A DNA stretch of 64,000 nt from Williamsia sp. 1138 (GTDB taxonomy: Bacteria > Actinomycetota > Actinomycetes > Mycobacteriales > Mycobacteriaceae): positions 124,001 through 188,000 of the forward strand of contig NZ_MJEJ02000042.1 of the NCBI RefSeq assembly GCF_002095435.2. The letters are read 5' to 3'. A program made the translations under genes and the position numbers. The notes under the pieces were generated by a model. That model had not been told where the DNA came from. It saw only the letters and a program-made list of their open reading frames with translations, and ran no database searches. Numbering within the stretch: the first letter of the stretch is position 1; every line of letters starts with the position of its first letter. Positions 1 to 9,460 of this stretch are shown piece by piece.

Positions 1-2
1 CG

Positions 3-158
3 TTGCGCCGCATCGGTGAACCGATCGAAGTAGCCCGAGTCACTGCCTTCATGGCCAGCGATGACGCGAGCTACGTGAGTGGCTCCGAGATCGCGGTCGA
101 CGGTGGGTGGACCGCCGGGCACTATCACGTTGGGCTGCCCGGCGGACCGGAGGCGTGA
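3..158 (+). CDS. Short-chain dehydrogenase/reductase, C-terminal end only (5' truncated)
   Basis: The frame is open from the window edge to TGA at 156-158. The visible ~51 residues show the end of a classical SDR: an 'RRIGEP' segment, '[12 protein letters not shown]', and 'AVDGGW', which is the usual C-terminal nucleotide-fold/tetramer segment of FabG-like SDRs. The active site lies outside the window, so the substrate cannot be judged. It ends 5 bp before the ketosteroid-isomerase homologue, which suggests one transcript. A hydroxysteroid or beta-hydroxyacyl dehydrogenase is likely from context only. Confidence 0.8.
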   Translation: MRRIGEPIEVARVTAFMASDDASYVSGSEIAVDGGWTAGHYHVGLPGGPEA

Positions 159-163
159 CCGGT

Positions 164-541
164 ATGGCAAACCCCGATTCAATACTGGAAGTGGTCTACA
201 AATATCTCGCGACAGCGCCCATGGGGACGGGCGCGGAGATTGCCGCGCTGTATGCGCCGGGAGCGCGCGTCGAGGATCCGGTGGGTACCGCGGCGCATGT
301 GGGCACCGATGCCATCGCGGCGTTTTACGATTCCGTTCGAGGTGGAGAACGCACCATCGAGTTGCTGACGCTACGAGTGGCTGCCGATACGGCGGCGTTT
401 CACTTTCGAGTGACGACGGTCATCGAGAACACAACGATTGTTGTCGAACCCATCGATGTGATGACATTCGATGACCAGTCGCAAATCACGACAATGCGGG
501 CGATCTGGTCGCCCGCCGATGTGGTGACCTCTACCGCCTAG
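164..541 (+). CDS. Ketosteroid delta5-isomerase homologue (NTF2-like fold)
   Basis: A 125-residue cone-fold protein of the same length as bacterial delta5-3-ketosteroid isomerase, which moves the steroid double bond from delta5 to delta4. Aligned by eye to the Comamonas enzyme it keeps all three catalytic positions: Tyr14, Asp38 inside 'VEDPVG', and an Asp at residue 98 in 'EPIDVMTF' (Asp99 in the model enzyme). I chose the ATG at 164 because it gives exactly the family N-terminus; a longer open frame begins at 107 but would run back into the upstream SDR. A terminator follows at 604-635. A paralogue lies at 53672-54061. The isomerase role is well supported by residues; the actual substrate is inferred. 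Confidence 0.85.
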   Translation: MANPDSILEVVYKYLATAPMGTGAEIAALYAPGARVEDPVGTAAHVGTDAIAAFYDSVRGGERTIELLTLRVAADTAAFHFRVTTVIENTTIVVEPIDVMTFDDQSQITTMRAIWSPADVVTSTA

Positions 542-603
542 TTGGCGACGACGGAGCTCGACAGCACGAGCTGAATAGCTGGCGGCTCGACAGGCGGTGG
601 GCT

Positions 604-635
604 GAACCCGGGTGCTACGCACCCGGGTTCTTTCT
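604..635 (+). terminator. Rho-independent terminator after the isomerase gene
   Basis: A perfect 12-bp stem (GAACCCGGGTGC, loop TAC, and the exact complement) is followed by TTTCT. It closes the SDR-isomerase transcript and separates it from the transporter genes. Confidence 0.85.
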
Positions 636-740
636 ATTGTGTGAGAACTCAATTCGGTCGCTCCCTGGTGGGGTCTCCGGCCGGATAAGGGGCCAGTAGG
701 CCACCGCCCAACAGTTCGTCGAAGAAAGCTCACGGTGTTC

Positions 741-755
741 TCCCATTGGACGGGA
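741..755. promoter_or_regulatory. Shared operator-like motif upstream of the importer
   Basis: TCCCATTGGACGGGA, with inverted TCCC/GGGA arms around 7 bases, lies 140 bp before the binding-protein start. TATAAC, six bases on, could be a -10 box. It is one of a family of similar sites found before most operons here (see findings). The rest of 636-895 shows nothing else I can name. Confidence 0.5.
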
Positions 756-895
756 ACCTCTATAACGCACCGGTGTGATCGTCCGCCCATAATCAACCGC
801 CAGCATCCACAAGTGATGCCGGTCACGCGAGCGGCTCAATGTGTCGGGTAACCCATCCGACGTCGCCCTCGCTGTTCTCGCGAAGGAGTCATGAA

Positions 896-2140
896 ATGAA
901 ACTCGGCAGTATGGTTCGCGCTCGGCGAACCCTCGCAGGTGTCAGTGCGGTGCTGCTGGCCGCAACACTGGGAGCGACGGCGTGCAGTAACAGCGACGAG
1001 GACGGGGGCGGCGCGGCCACAAGCCCTACGACATCCCTGCCGGGCAACGCAGCTACCGGTTCGCCGGTCAAGATCGGCTTCATTTCTACCGAAGGCGGCG
1101 GTGTTGTCTCGATCCCTGAATGGCGGCAGGGCGCCGAGGCGGCTGTCGAATACGTCAATAACAATGGCGGCGGCTTCGCGGGCGGTCACTCGATCGACCT
1201 GGTGGTGTGCAAGCAGGCAGAAGAGCCGACCTCGGCGACCGCATGCGCCAACCAGATGGTGGAACAGAAGGTCGCAGCCGTCTTGACGGCCGGAACCTCA
1301 CAGGGAACGGCCATTGTTCCGATCGTCGGCGGCGCCGGAATCCCCTACATCACATTGAATGGTGTCTCCCAGCTCGACGTCGCGTCGCCTGACTCCTTCG
1401 CATTGGCATCGGGGCTCCCCGGAACCATGACTGCAACCGCCACGGCGGCCAAAGCAGAAGGTATGAAGTCGATGACGATCTTCGCAAGTGATGGCGGCGG
1501 CACTGCCGGAATCATCGAGCAGCTCGGTAAACCGATCTTCGAAGGTTTCGGCATCGATCTCAACGTGGTCGCGATAGCGCTCGGCGTGCCCGACCCCACA
1601 CCCCTGGTCGCGTCAGGCTTGGCCGACAATCCAGACGGCATCAGCATCATCGCTGACGCAGCGCTGTGCACGTCGGTGATGAAGGCGGTCCAGACCACAG
1701 AGCCGGACATCAACAAGGTTCTGAACACCGTGTGTCTAGACAAGAACGTTCTGGACGTCGTCGGGGTACAGGCCGTCGAAGGCAACATGGGAATCACGGC
1801 CACCGACGTGTTCTCGGACCGCCCGGACTCGGTTCTCTACCGGTCGGTCATGGGTCAGTATGCTCCTGACCTGTCGCTGACGGGCGCGGGTTCCTCGGGC
1901 TACCAGGTTCTGATGGCTATGGTCAATGCGACCGCAAGCGTCACCGGTGACGTCAATGCAGCGGCAGTGAAGCAAGCGATGCAGGCCACCGACAAGGTTG
2001 AAATGCCGGCCGGTGGAGGAATAACCTTCAGCTGCAACGGATCTGCTTTCCCCATGATGCCCTCGATCTGCTCTACGCAGTTGCTCTACGGTGTGGTCGA
2101 CGATCAAGGGATTCCGCGAGATCTCCAGTTGGCCGGATAG
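896..2140 (+). CDS. ABC transporter substrate-binding lipoprotein, branched-chain amino acid (Peripla_BP_6) type
   Basis: A 414-residue extracellular binding protein. The N-terminus has basic residues, a hydrophobic stretch and a lipobox-like 'GATAC' with Cys30 as the lipidation site; a Gly/Asp-rich linker follows. The mature part resembles LivJ-type proteins ('KIGFISTEGGG' then 'WRQGAEAAVEYVN'). The start at 896 has GAAGGAG about 8 bases upstream; an ATG at 891 reads into an immediate stop. The permease/ATPase fusion begins 37 bp downstream, so this is the specificity subunit of that importer. LivJ-type proteins in actinobacterial catabolic islands often bind aromatic or steroid acids rather than amino acids; that role here is inference. 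Confidence 0.88.
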   Translation: MKLGSMVRARRTLAGVSAVLLAATLGATACSNSDEDGGGAATSPTTSLPGNAATGSPVKIGFISTEGGGVVSIPEWRQGAEAAVEYVNNNGGGFAGGHSIDLVVCKQAEEPTSATACANQMVEQKVAAVLTAGTSQGTAIVPIVGGAGIPYITLNGVSQLDVASPDSFALASGLPGTMTATATAAKAEGMKSMTIFASDGGGTAGIIEQLGKPIFEGFGIDLNVVAIALGVPDPTPLVASGLADNPDGISIIADAALCTSVMKAVQTTEPDINKVLNTVCLDKNVLDVVGVQAVEGNMGITATDVFSDRPDSVLYRSVMGQYAPDLSLTGAGSSGYQVLMAMVNATASVTGDVNAAAVKQAMQATDKVEMPAGGGITFSCNGSAFPMMPSICSTQLLYGVVDDQGIPRDLQLAG

Positions 2141-2177
2141 TCGCGAAGGCTGACCAGGAACAGCAGAAGGAAACATC

Positions 2178-4970
2178 ATGACTGATCATCTCGCCTATCT
2201 CGTCCTCGGCCTGGGCAATGGCGCTGTCTACGCGGCAATCGGCCTCGCTCTTGTTCTGACATTCAAGAGTTCGGGTGTAGTCAACTTCGCCACGGGCGCT
2301 GTTGCTCTCTATGCCGCCTACACCTACGCATTGCTGCGGACGGGTGAGCTGATGATCCCCATCCCGGGGCTCCCCAAGACGGTTGACCTAGGTCAACCGC
2401 TTGGGGTGTTCCCCGCGATGGCAATCTCCCTGGCGATCTCTGCAGTTCTGGGAGTGCTTTTCTACGCTCTGATCTTTCGGCCGATGCGCAACGCATCGGT
2501 GGTGGCCAAAGCAGTTGCTTCTATCGGCCTGATGATCGTCCTGCAAGCCCTCATCGCTCAACGTGCCGGGACCAGCATCGTCCCGGTCGAACCGATCTTT
2601 GATCTCGAGACCATCAGCATCGGCTCCAGTACCGCACCGACGGACCGAATCTGGCTCGCGGCCACGATCGTGGTCATTGCTATCGCGGCGACTCTCATGT
2701 TCCGATTCTCGCGATTCGGGGTGGCCACGGAGGCTGCTGCGGAGTCCGAGAAGGGCGCATACCTGACAGGGTTGTCCCCAGACAAGATCGCCTTCAGCAA
2801 CTGGGCGTTGTCATCCGTCGTCGCGGGCCTCAGCGGTATTCTCATTGCCCCGCTGGTTGCGCTCAATCCGGTCGCGTACGCGCTGTTCATCGTCCCGGCC
2901 CTGGCGGCGACACTGGTTGGGAACTTCTCCTCGATCTGGCTCACCGTCGTTGCGGGTCTCGCGATCGGCTCACTGCAGTCCGAAACGATCAATCTCCAGG
3001 GAACCTACGATTGGCTTCCCAAAACGGGTATGTCGGAGGCAATTCCGCTGATCTTGATCATGGGATTCCTTGTGGTGAAGGGACGGCCACTGCCAGACCG
3101 CGGGACCATCGTGCGCCAAGCGCTGGGGAGGGCGCCCCGACCTGAACACATCTTGATCCCCACGGTTCTCGCTATCGCCGTCGCTGTTGTCGCACTTCTC
3201 GTGACATCGGGGAGCTATCGGGCCGCGATTGTCACGAGTGTCATCTTGGCGGTACTCGCACTGTCCCAAGTCGTGGTCACGGGGTATGCCGGCCAGGTCT
3301 CATTGGCGCAGCTCACGCTCGCTGGGGTCGGAGCATACGCGGTAAGCGTCCTGAACGTTCATCTCGGGATTCCGTTCCCGTATGCGCCGATCATCGCTGC
3401 CCTGTTCGCCACTGTCATAGGTGTGCTCGTCGGGTTGCCGGCGCTCCGCGTGCGTGGCCTTCCACTTACGGTGGTAACGCTTGCGCTTGCGGTGTTCTTG
3501 GAGGCGTTCTGGTTCCGGAATCCTTCCCTGAACGGTGGTGTGAACGGGGCGCCGATCGAAACCCCACGTTTGTTCGGCTTCGATCTCGGGATTGGCGCCG
3601 GGGAGGACTATCCCCGAATGGCTTTTGCCATTATGTGTTTGGCCGTTCTCGCCGTCGTCGGTTTGTGTGTGGCGTGGCTGCGGCGAAGCAGTCTTGGTAC
3701 CGACATGCTCGCGCTCCGCGCCAACGAACGTTCCGCTGCCGCAGCGGGCATCAACGTTCCACAGACGAAGCTGACCGCCTTTGCGATTGGCGCCTTCATA
3801 GCCGGTCTCGCCGGGGCGTTGCTCGGCTACCAACAGACACTTGCCACTCCCGAGCCTTATGCGGTATTCCTTGGGATCTCGCTGTTCGCAGTCATGTACA
3901 TCGCGGGGATCACCTCGATCACGGGCGCGGTCCTTGCTGGGATCATGGCACCCGGTGGCCTGCTCTACCTACTCATCGACAGATTCCTTCACATCGGTGA
4001 CTACTACGCAGTGATCAGCGGTATTTTGCTGATCGTCACGGTGATGGCCAACCCCGACGGCATAGCAAGTACTCTCCCACGGATTCGTTGGCCCAAACTG
4101 CGTTTCCTCCGCCCTACGACGGACACGGACGAGATGCCCGCTCCAGGCGTCGGTGCCACCACCATCCGCCAGTCAACAGACGACCCCCTTCTGGTGGTGC
4201 GAGGGGTAGGGGTGAAATACGGAGCTGTCCAAGCTGCGAAAGATGTGTCATTCGAGATTTTTCCTGGCGAAATCGTAGGACTGATCGGGCCGAATGGGGC
4301 TGGAAAAACAACCGTCATCGACGCCATCACCGGGTTTGCGCCCGCGACAGGGTCGGTCACGTTGAACGGTGGCGAGCTGTCTACCGCAGCGCCGCACAAA
4401 CGTAGTCGAGCAGGTCTGGGACGCAGTTTCCAGGACGTCGAACTGTACGACGATCTATCGGTTACCGAGAACGTGACCGTGGGTGCATCACGCTCACGAT
4501 CGAAGGACGACATCTCGAAACGCGTTCGCCGGGTTTTGGCGATGGTCGGGCTGATCGAGGCGGCCGATACGGAGGTCGCAACGTTGTCACAGGGACGGCG
4601 CCAACTTGTTTCAGTGGCGCGTGTTCTGGCGGCAGATCCGGTTGTTGCACTGCTCGATGAGCCGGCAGCCGGACTCGACAGCACCGAGAGCCGCTGGTTG
4701 GGTGGCCGACTCCGTGATGCCTGTGACGCGGGCACCTCCATCTTGTTGGTCGACCATGACATGGAGCTCGTGCTGACAATCTGCGACCGGATAATCGTGC
4801 TCGATCTGGGCGAAGTCATAGCCAGCGGTCCACCCGATCTGATCAGGACAGATGACAACGTGATTCGCGCGTACCTCGGGGTCCCGACGGCCGAGGACAT
4901 CGACATCGACCCGGCAGCCATCCCGGAGTTGCACATCCCGAAACAAGACCCGCAGGAGGTCATGCCGTGA
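2178..4970 (+). CDS. Fused ABC transporter: LivH-type permease, LivM-type permease and LivG-type ATPase in one chain
   Basis: A 930-residue polypeptide combining three normally separate subunits. Residues about 1-300 form a LivH-like permease ('[17 protein letters not shown]' near the start). Residues about 320-640 form a LivM-like permease ('[10 protein letters not shown]'). Residues about 665-905 form an ATPase with Walker A 'GPNGAGKTT' near residue 703, a signature 'LSQGRRQ' near 802 and Walker B 'VVALLDEP' near 822. The frame is unbroken through both junctions, so the fusion is not an assembly of separate ORFs. AGAAGGA precedes the ATG. The last four bases (GTGA) overlap the next ATPase gene, so translation is coupled. 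LivH-M fusions occur; a triple fusion is less usual. Confidence 0.9.
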   Translation: MTDHLAYLVLGLGNGAVYAAIGLALVLTFKSSGVVNFATGAVALYAAYTYALLRTGELMIPIPGLPKTVDLGQPLGVFPAMAISLAISAVLGVLFYALIFRPMRNASVVAKAVASIGLMIVLQALIAQRAGTSIVPVEPIFDLETISIGSSTAPTDRIWLAATIVVIAIAATLMFRFSRFGVATEAAAESEKGAYLTGLSPDKIAFSNWALSSVVAGLSGILIAPLVALNPVAYALFIVPALAATLVGNFSSIWLTVVAGLAIGSLQSETINLQGTYDWLPKTGMSEAIPLILIMGFLVVKGRPLPDRGTIVRQALGRAPRPEHILIPTVLAIAVAVVALLVTSGSYRAAIVTSVILAVLALSQVVVTGYAGQVSLAQLTLAGVGAYAVSVLNVHLGIPFPYAPIIAALFATVIGVLVGLPALRVRGLPLTVVTLALAVFLEAFWFRNPSLNGGVNGAPIETPRLFGFDLGIGAGEDYPRMAFAIMCLAVLAVVGLCVAWLRRSSLGTDMLALRANERSAAAAGINVPQTKLTAFAIGAFIAGLAGALLGYQQTLATPEPYAVFLGISLFAVMYIAGITSITGAVLAGIMAPGGLLYLLIDRFLHIGDYYAVISGILLIVTVMANPDGIASTLPRIRWPKLRFLRPTTDTDEMPAPGVGATTIRQSTDDPLLVVRGVGVKYGAVQAAKDVSFEIFPGEIVGLIGPNGAGKTTVIDAITGFAPATGSVTLNGGELSTAAPHKRSRAGLGRSFQDVELYDDLSVTENVTVGASRSRSKDDISKRVRRVLAMVGLIEAADTEVATLSQGRRQLVSVARVLAADPVVALLDEPAAGLDSTESRWLGGRLRDACDAGTSILLVDHDMELVLTICDRIIVLDLGEVIASGPPDLIRTDDNVIRAYLGVPTAEDIDIDPAAIPELHIPKQDPQEVMP

Positions 4971-5692
4971 GCGTGTTGGAATGCCGGAACTTTGCTACGG
5001 GCTACGTCAAAGCGCGACCGTGCGTTCGAGACGTCGACCTGACTGTTGAGCGCGGAGAGATCACCTGCTTGCTCGGGCCGAATGGTGCAGGCAAGACCAC
5101 TCTGCTGATGGCACTGGCGGGTTTGCTACCCAGGTTTGCCGGCGACGTCACCGTGGACGGACATGAGGTTCGCAGCGGCCGACCGCGAGATGCGGTCAGG
5201 TCCGGGATGGTCCTCGTGGCGGATGACCGCGCGCTCTTTCGGCAACTGACTGTCACGCAGAATCTACGACTCGCGGTTCGTGAGCGATCTCGACGCGCAA
5301 GTGCGATCGAAGAAGTCGTCGACTACTTTCCGTCCCTGGAGAAGCGACTCAAAATTGACGCCGGACGATTGTCAGGCGGAGAACAGCAGATGTTGGCGAT
5401 CGGTAGGGCAATCCTGCAGCGGCCGAAGGTCTTGTTGATCGATGAGCTGAGCATGGGGCTTGCGCCGGTGATCGTCGACGAGATCCTGGTTGTACTGAGA
5501 AAGCTCGCGAGGGAGAACGACATGGCTGTCGTCCTGGTTGAGCAGCATGTACACCTTGCGTTGGAGATCGCGGATCAGGCTGCTGTCTTGGTTCACGGCA
5601 AAATCGTGGTGAAGGAATCGGCAGCAACGCTGAAAGCAGATCCGTCGCGTATCGAGAGTGCCTACATGGGTGGAGATTCCGCGGCCGTCTAG
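4967..5692 (+). CDS. LivF-type ABC transporter ATPase
   Basis: A 241-residue cytoplasmic ATPase with Walker A 'GPNGAGKTT', signature 'LSGGEQQ' and Walker B 'VLLIDE' followed by 'LSMGLAP', the sequence typical of LivF. It pairs with the LivG-like domain at the end of the preceding fusion protein to power the importer. The GTG start at 4967 lies in a GTGA overlap with the previous stop. Its 3' end converges on the acyl-CoA dehydrogenase. Confidence 0.9.
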   Translation: MSVLECRNFATGYVKARPCVRDVDLTVERGEITCLLGPNGAGKTTLLMALAGLLPRFAGDVTVDGHEVRSGRPRDAVRSGMVLVADDRALFRQLTVTQNLRLAVRERSRRASAIEEVVDYFPSLEKRLKIDAGRLSGGEQQMLAIGRAILQRPKVLLIDELSMGLAPVIVDEILVVLRKLARENDMAVVLVEQHVHLALEIADQAAVLVHGKIVVKESAATLKADPSRIESAYMGGDSAAV

Positions 5693-5756
5693 GCCGGGCG
5701 GAGAAGCCCTGATCCGCGCCGACGTGGCTGCGGGTCAGAGGTTCGCCCGTCCGGCC
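5692..5756. terminator. Possible bidirectional terminator between convergent genes
   Basis: GGCCGG at 5692-5697 pairs with CCGGCC at 5751-5756, and inside it CTGATCC pairs with GGGTCAG. No clear T tract is present, so the call rests on the paired arms and the convergent arrangement. Confidence 0.35.
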
Positions 5757-5779
5757 ACTCCGCACGTAGCGTGCCGGCG

Positions 5780-6925
5780 TCATAGAGCTCTGGCAATGAT
5801 GCTCCTCATGACTTCGTTGGCGCCGGCATAGATGCGTTGAACCCGTGCGTCCTCGTACATCCGAGCTATCAGATACTCGCGCATGTATCCATAGCCACCG
5901 TGGAGTTGCACCAGGCGGTCGACCACTTCGCATTGCTTGTCGGTGAGCCAGTACTTGACCATTGCGGCCTCTGCGGGATCGAGCTCTCCGCGTAGGTGTG
6001 ATTGGATGCAGTGGTCGAGGAAGATCTCACAGGTGCGGGCGATCGTCTGACACTCGGCGAGTTCGAAAGCGGTGTTCTGGAACTCGAAAAGGCTGTGGCC
6101 GAAAGCTTTTCGCGTCTTCGTGTAGGCGACGGTCTCTTCGACGGCTCGCTTCATGGCGCCGGCCGCCTGCGCGCCGATGATCAACCGCTCTTGGACGAGC
6201 TGGGTCATCATCTGGCCGAAACCCTGTCCGGGTTGGCCCAGGAGGTTCTCGGCGGGTACGACCACGTCAGCAAAGGACAGCTCGGAGGTGTCTGCCCCGT
6301 GTTGACCCACCTTGTCGAGGACCCGTCCCACCGAAAAGCCTTCGCTGTCCCGTAGATCGACGATCAGTAGTGAAACACCTCGCGCGCCCGCACGCGGGTC
6401 CGTCTTGACGGCGAGCAGGATCATATCCGCCGACGAGCCGTTGGTGATGAAGGTCTTTGAGCCATTGACGACGTAGTGGTTGTCACCTTTGATGGCCGTT
6501 GTCCTGATGGCTTTGAGATCCGATCCTGCGCCCGGCTCGGTCATACCGATCGCGGCAAGGATCTCGCCTGAGGCCATGCCGGGCAGCCATCGACGCTTCT
6601 GTTCCTCGGTTCCGTACGCGGACAAATAGTGCGCGACGATCCCGCTGTGTACAGCGATACCGAGTGCCAAATCGCCTGAGTAGCCCTGGGCTTCGAATAC
6701 GGCGAGATCATGGGCGAAGGTTCCACCCCCGCCGCCGTACTCCTCGGGGATCGAACACAGGAGCAACCCGAGACGCCCCGCCTCGAGCCAAACCTTGCGG
6801 TCGATGTGATGTTGTTCGTCCCATTTGGCGTTATCGGCTACCACTTCACGTTCGAAGAAGCCGACTGCGAGCTCGGACAAGGCTGTTACTTCGTCGTCGT
6901 GCCATGACGGAACATAAGACTTCAT
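5780..6925 (-). CDS. Acyl-CoA dehydrogenase, long-chain/isovaleryl (LCAD-like) active-site type
   Basis: A 381-residue FAD enzyme catalysing alpha,beta-dehydrogenation of an acyl-CoA. It shows 'IGMTEPGAGSDL', 'KTFITNG' and 'RKAFG'. At the position of the catalytic Glu of medium-chain enzymes ('IYEG') it has 'IYAG', so that base is absent. Instead Glu246 in 'QERLIIG' matches the helix-G catalytic Glu of LCAD and isovaleryl-CoA dehydrogenase, and the C-terminal 'GGYGYMREY' is also LCAD-like. It lies 73 bp downstream of an IclR regulator on the same strand. Likely substrates are CoA esters of side-chain or ring fragments; exact substrate unknown. Confidence 0.9.
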   Translation of the reverse strand: MKSYVPSWHDDEVTALSELAVGFFEREVVADNAKWDEQHHIDRKVWLEAGRLGLLLCSIPEEYGGGGGTFAHDLAVFEAQGYSGDLALGIAVHSGIVAHYLSAYGTEEQKRRWLPGMASGEILAAIGMTEPGAGSDLKAIRTTAIKGDNHYVVNGSKTFITNGSSADMILLAVKTDPRAGARGVSLLIVDLRDSEGFSVGRVLDKVGQHGADTSELSFADVVVPAENLLGQPGQGFGQMMTQLVQERLIIGAQAAGAMKRAVEETVAYTKTRKAFGHSLFEFQNTAFELAECQTIARTCEIFLDHCIQSHLRGELDPAEAAMVKYWLTDKQCEVVDRLVQLHGGYGYMREYLIARMYEDARVQRIYAGANEVMRSIIARAL

Positions 6926-6998
6926 GGGGCCCTTTTACGTAGGAGTGAGCGAGCGGCCTGCGCAGGCCGCGGAAACCAATGGAAAGCAATGGAGCGGG

Positions 6999-7820
6999 TC
7001 AGGCCGTTTGAAAGCCGTGCGATGGCGGACGCCAATTCTCGAACTGGTGGGTTGGCAGGTGGGATGCCACACATCGGTCCCAGATCTCGGCTGCGGCGAC
7101 CCGCACTGGTCCGGCAAGCTTCGAGAGCTCGATTTTATTGGAAGGGCCGAACACTGAGATCGCTGCGCGGTTGCCGTAATAGTGATCCGGTGGGCCGAGT
7201 GCTACGCCGACGCAGCTGATCCCGATGGCAAGCTCTTGGTGATCAAAGGCAACGCCATGCTGGCGGACGCCTGCAAGGTCGGCATCGAGTTGCCGACGTG
7301 ACCCGACGCTGTGTGCGGTGGCGCGCTGCAGCGGTGCTGAGTAGATGTCGGAGAGGCGCTCCTCCGAGTAATTGGCGATGATGGCTTTGCCGAGGGCGGT
7401 GAGATGGGCCGGGACGCGCGAACCGATTGCCGTCGCGGCCGAAGGTGAGCGGTGCCCGTGGACGCTGGCCATGTAGATGACGTCACCGTGGTCGACCACT
7501 CCCAAGTGCACCGTCAAGCCAACCGTATGGGCCAGCCGCCGCATGACGGGAGTTGCCTGCTGCAATAGCCGGTTCTGGTTGAAGGCCGACCGACCGATCT
7601 CATAAGCCTTCACGCCGAGCTCGTACGTCTGCTCCTCACGGGCCAGCCATCCGGTGGACGTGAGCTGGTCCAGAAGCCGGTGCACCGACGATCGCGGTAG
7701 GCCAGTTCGCCGTGTCACCTCGACGAGAGTGAGTGGTCCGGTCCCGTTGAAGGTCTCGAGAATGAGTGAGATCCGTTCGACAACCGAAATCGGCGCATCC
7801 GGTATACCTGCGGTGCTCAC
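6999..7820 (-). CDS. IclR-family transcriptional regulator
   Basis: A 273-residue regulator. The N-terminal winged helix-turn-helix spans about residues 10-75 ('RTGLPRSSVHRLLDQL' is the recognition helix), followed by an IclR effector domain ('HLTALGKAIIA'). The GTG at 7820 has GGGAGG four bases upstream. An in-frame ATG at 7982 also has a good GGGAGGA site and would add 54 residues, so two starts are possible. It is divergent from the KshB-like gene, with two motif copies in between (8052-8101), as expected for an autoregulated local regulator. Effector unknown, plausibly a pathway intermediate. Confidence 0.85.
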   Translation of the reverse strand: MSTAGIPDAPISVVERISLILETFNGTGPLTLVEVTRRTGLPRSSVHRLLDQLTSTGWLAREEQTYELGVKAYEIGRSAFNQNRLLQQATPVMRRLAHTVGLTVHLGVVDHGDVIYMASVHGHRSPSAATAIGSRVPAHLTALGKAIIANYSEERLSDIYSAPLQRATAHSVGSRRQLDADLAGVRQHGVAFDHQELAIGISCVGVALGPPDHYYGNRAAISVFGPSNKIELSKLAGPVRVAAAEIWDRCVASHLPTHQFENWRPPSHGFQTA

Positions 7821-8051
7821 AGAACCTCCCTGGACAGAGTGACCAGCCCTGGAAACTGTGATGGCAGTCACTGTCGCACCGATGTTACCGCTGGGAAGCG
7901 AAGGAAGCGATTGCCGCTGGTCACAAGCTTCGGCTCGGTCCTCGGCCGCGCGGATCGAGTCCTGGGTACGGCTGACCTGCATTGAATCCTCCCTAGCGTC
8001 GTCGAGCGTCAAATGCACGGTAGGCGGATCTGGGTCGAGGGACGACCAGTG

Positions 8052-8101
8052 CTCCCACGGAGCGGACGATCCGCACGAACCGATCTCCCGATCAGCGAGA
8101 G
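8052..8101. promoter_or_regulatory. Two degenerate operator-like motifs in the iclR-kshB divergent promoter
   Basis: TCCCACGGAGCGGAC (8053-8067) and TCCCGATCAGCGAGAG (8086-8101) resemble the island-wide motif and lie about 33 bp apart between the IclR gene and the KshB-like gene. Paired sites in a divergent promoter would suit an IclR dimer or tetramer. Both are imperfect matches. Confidence 0.35.
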
Positions 8102-8224
8102 ACGTTGTCGCCGGTCGATCGCCCGGCGCCTAGTCTTCGATCTCGTTGTTCCATGGCTGATTGTGAAGGGCGTGACATTGAATCCACAGCTGGTGCCGGG
8201 CTCGGAGATGCTTAGGCAGAGACC

Positions 8225-9319
8225 ATGCGGCCGTCGGGCACGTCGGGCAGTGTCATGAGCGCGATCCTTGCGGCCGGCGCGCGAAGAGTACGTGTGATCG
8301 ATGTGGTGGAGGAGACCCATGACGCGCGGTCGATCGTGGTGGAACCGCACCCCGATCACGCGGAGGACTTCGGCTACACCGCCGGTCAGTTCTTGACTGT
8401 GCGGATACCGGACTCAGGACGTGGCAGTGCGAGGTGCTATTCGCTGTCGAGTTCGCCCCACGCCGATGCAACGATGAAGTTCACCGTCAAGCGGGTCGCG
8501 GACGGTCACGGATCCAATTGGTTGTGCGAGCGGCTGTCCATCGGGGATGAGCTCGAGGTGCTTCCCCCCGCCGGCACGTTCAAGGCCCGTGAGCTCGACC
8601 GATCGGTGGTCATGGTCGCGGGCGGTAGCGGAATCACCCCGGTGATTTCGATCGCGAAGTCGATATTGTTCGGCGGTCACGGCAACGTGCTGTTGATCTA
8701 CGCCAATCGCGACGAGCGTTCGGTCATCTTCGCAGACGAATTGCGAGCGCTCGCGGAACGATTCGCTTCCCGTTTGACGGTCGTTCACATCCTGGAATCG
8801 GTCCAGGGGTACCTCACAGCTCCTGTCCTGTCGGCTCTGGTGGGTCCGGTCGCGGACCGCATGGTGTACGTCTGCGGGCCGGTGCCACTCATGTCGCTGA
8901 CTAAAGAGGTCTGTTCGGCTCTGGGGATCGAGAGCGCCCGTGTCATGGCGGAGCAGTTCATTTCGTTGTCCACCGACCCTTTCACAGTGCCCCCGGGCGT
9001 GGGAGACGGTGTGCCATCGGGTGCGGAGGACGGTCTTGTGCGAGGGCCCGATGGCACTGTGGAGGTGACACTCGACGGTGAAGTCAGGACTGTGCCGTGG
9101 GCACGAAACAAGCGACTACTCGACGCCCTCCTCGACGCGGATGTCGATGCTCCCTTCTCGTGTCGGGAGGGTGCTTGCAGCGCGTGCGTGTGCAGGCTGA
9201 CCGACGGGGAGGTTCGACTGGTCCGCAATGAGGTCCTGGAACCGGAGGATCTCGAGGGCGGCTACATTCTGGCGTGCCAGGCCGAGCCGGTCAGCGGCAC
9301 GGTCGCGATCGAATACTGA
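8225..9319 (+). CDS. kshB: Ferredoxin-NADH reductase component of 3-ketosteroid 9alpha-hydroxylase (KshB-like)
   Basis: A 364-residue electron-transfer protein with three modules in KshB order: FAD domain ('RCYSLSS'), NAD domain ('VAGGSGITPV', 'VYVCGPVP'), and a C-terminal plant-type 2Fe-2S domain with 'CREGACSACVC' (C-x4-C-x2-C) and a final Cys in 'LACQAE'. It should pass electrons from NADH to the Rieske oxygenase encoded 142 bp downstream. Starts at 8225 or 8255 are both possible; neither has a strong ribosome site. The family also includes phenylacetyl-CoA epoxidase and other oxygenase reductases, but the neighbouring KshA homologue favours KshB. Confidence 0.82.
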   Translation: MRPSGTSGSVMSAILAAGARRVRVIDVVEETHDARSIVVEPHPDHAEDFGYTAGQFLTVRIPDSGRGSARCYSLSSSPHADATMKFTVKRVADGHGSNWLCERLSIGDELEVLPPAGTFKARELDRSVVMVAGGSGITPVISIAKSILFGGHGNVLLIYANRDERSVIFADELRALAERFASRLTVVHILESVQGYLTAPVLSALVGPVADRMVYVCGPVPLMSLTKEVCSALGIESARVMAEQFISLSTDPFTVPPGVGDGVPSGAEDGLVRGPDGTVEVTLDGEVRTVPWARNKRLLDALLDADVDAPFSCREGACSACVCRLTDGEVRLVRNEVLEPEDLEGGYILACQAEPVSGTVAIEY

Positions 9320-9341
9320 GTGCGGCACCCAAAAACTGATC

Positions 9342-9356
9342 TCCCATTGTGCGGGA
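9342..9356. promoter_or_regulatory. Shared operator-like motif upstream of kshA
   Basis: TCCCATTGTGCGGGA has perfect TCCC/GGGA arms with a 7-base centre and shares TCCCATTG with the site at 741-755. It sits 104 bp before the KshA-like start in the 141-bp gap. Confidence 0.5.
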
Positions 9357-9460
9357 GACGCTGATCACACTGGTCGAGACCGGTTGAGACACTGGCAATA
9401 GCGCAACCGACTCTTGTCACAGCCCCGGGCCGGTTTAGCAGAAACGACTAGGAGGTCAGC

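Noticed and set aside
107-163. N-terminal extension of the isomerase homologue
   Set aside because: It overlaps the upstream SDR end; the ATG at 164 reproduces the family N-terminus with catalytic Tyr14 and Asp38 in register.
4004-4963. 319-codon frame antisense to the fused transporter
   Set aside because: Ser/Thr/Arg-rich shadow of the ATPase domain, which has intact Walker motifs on the plus strand.
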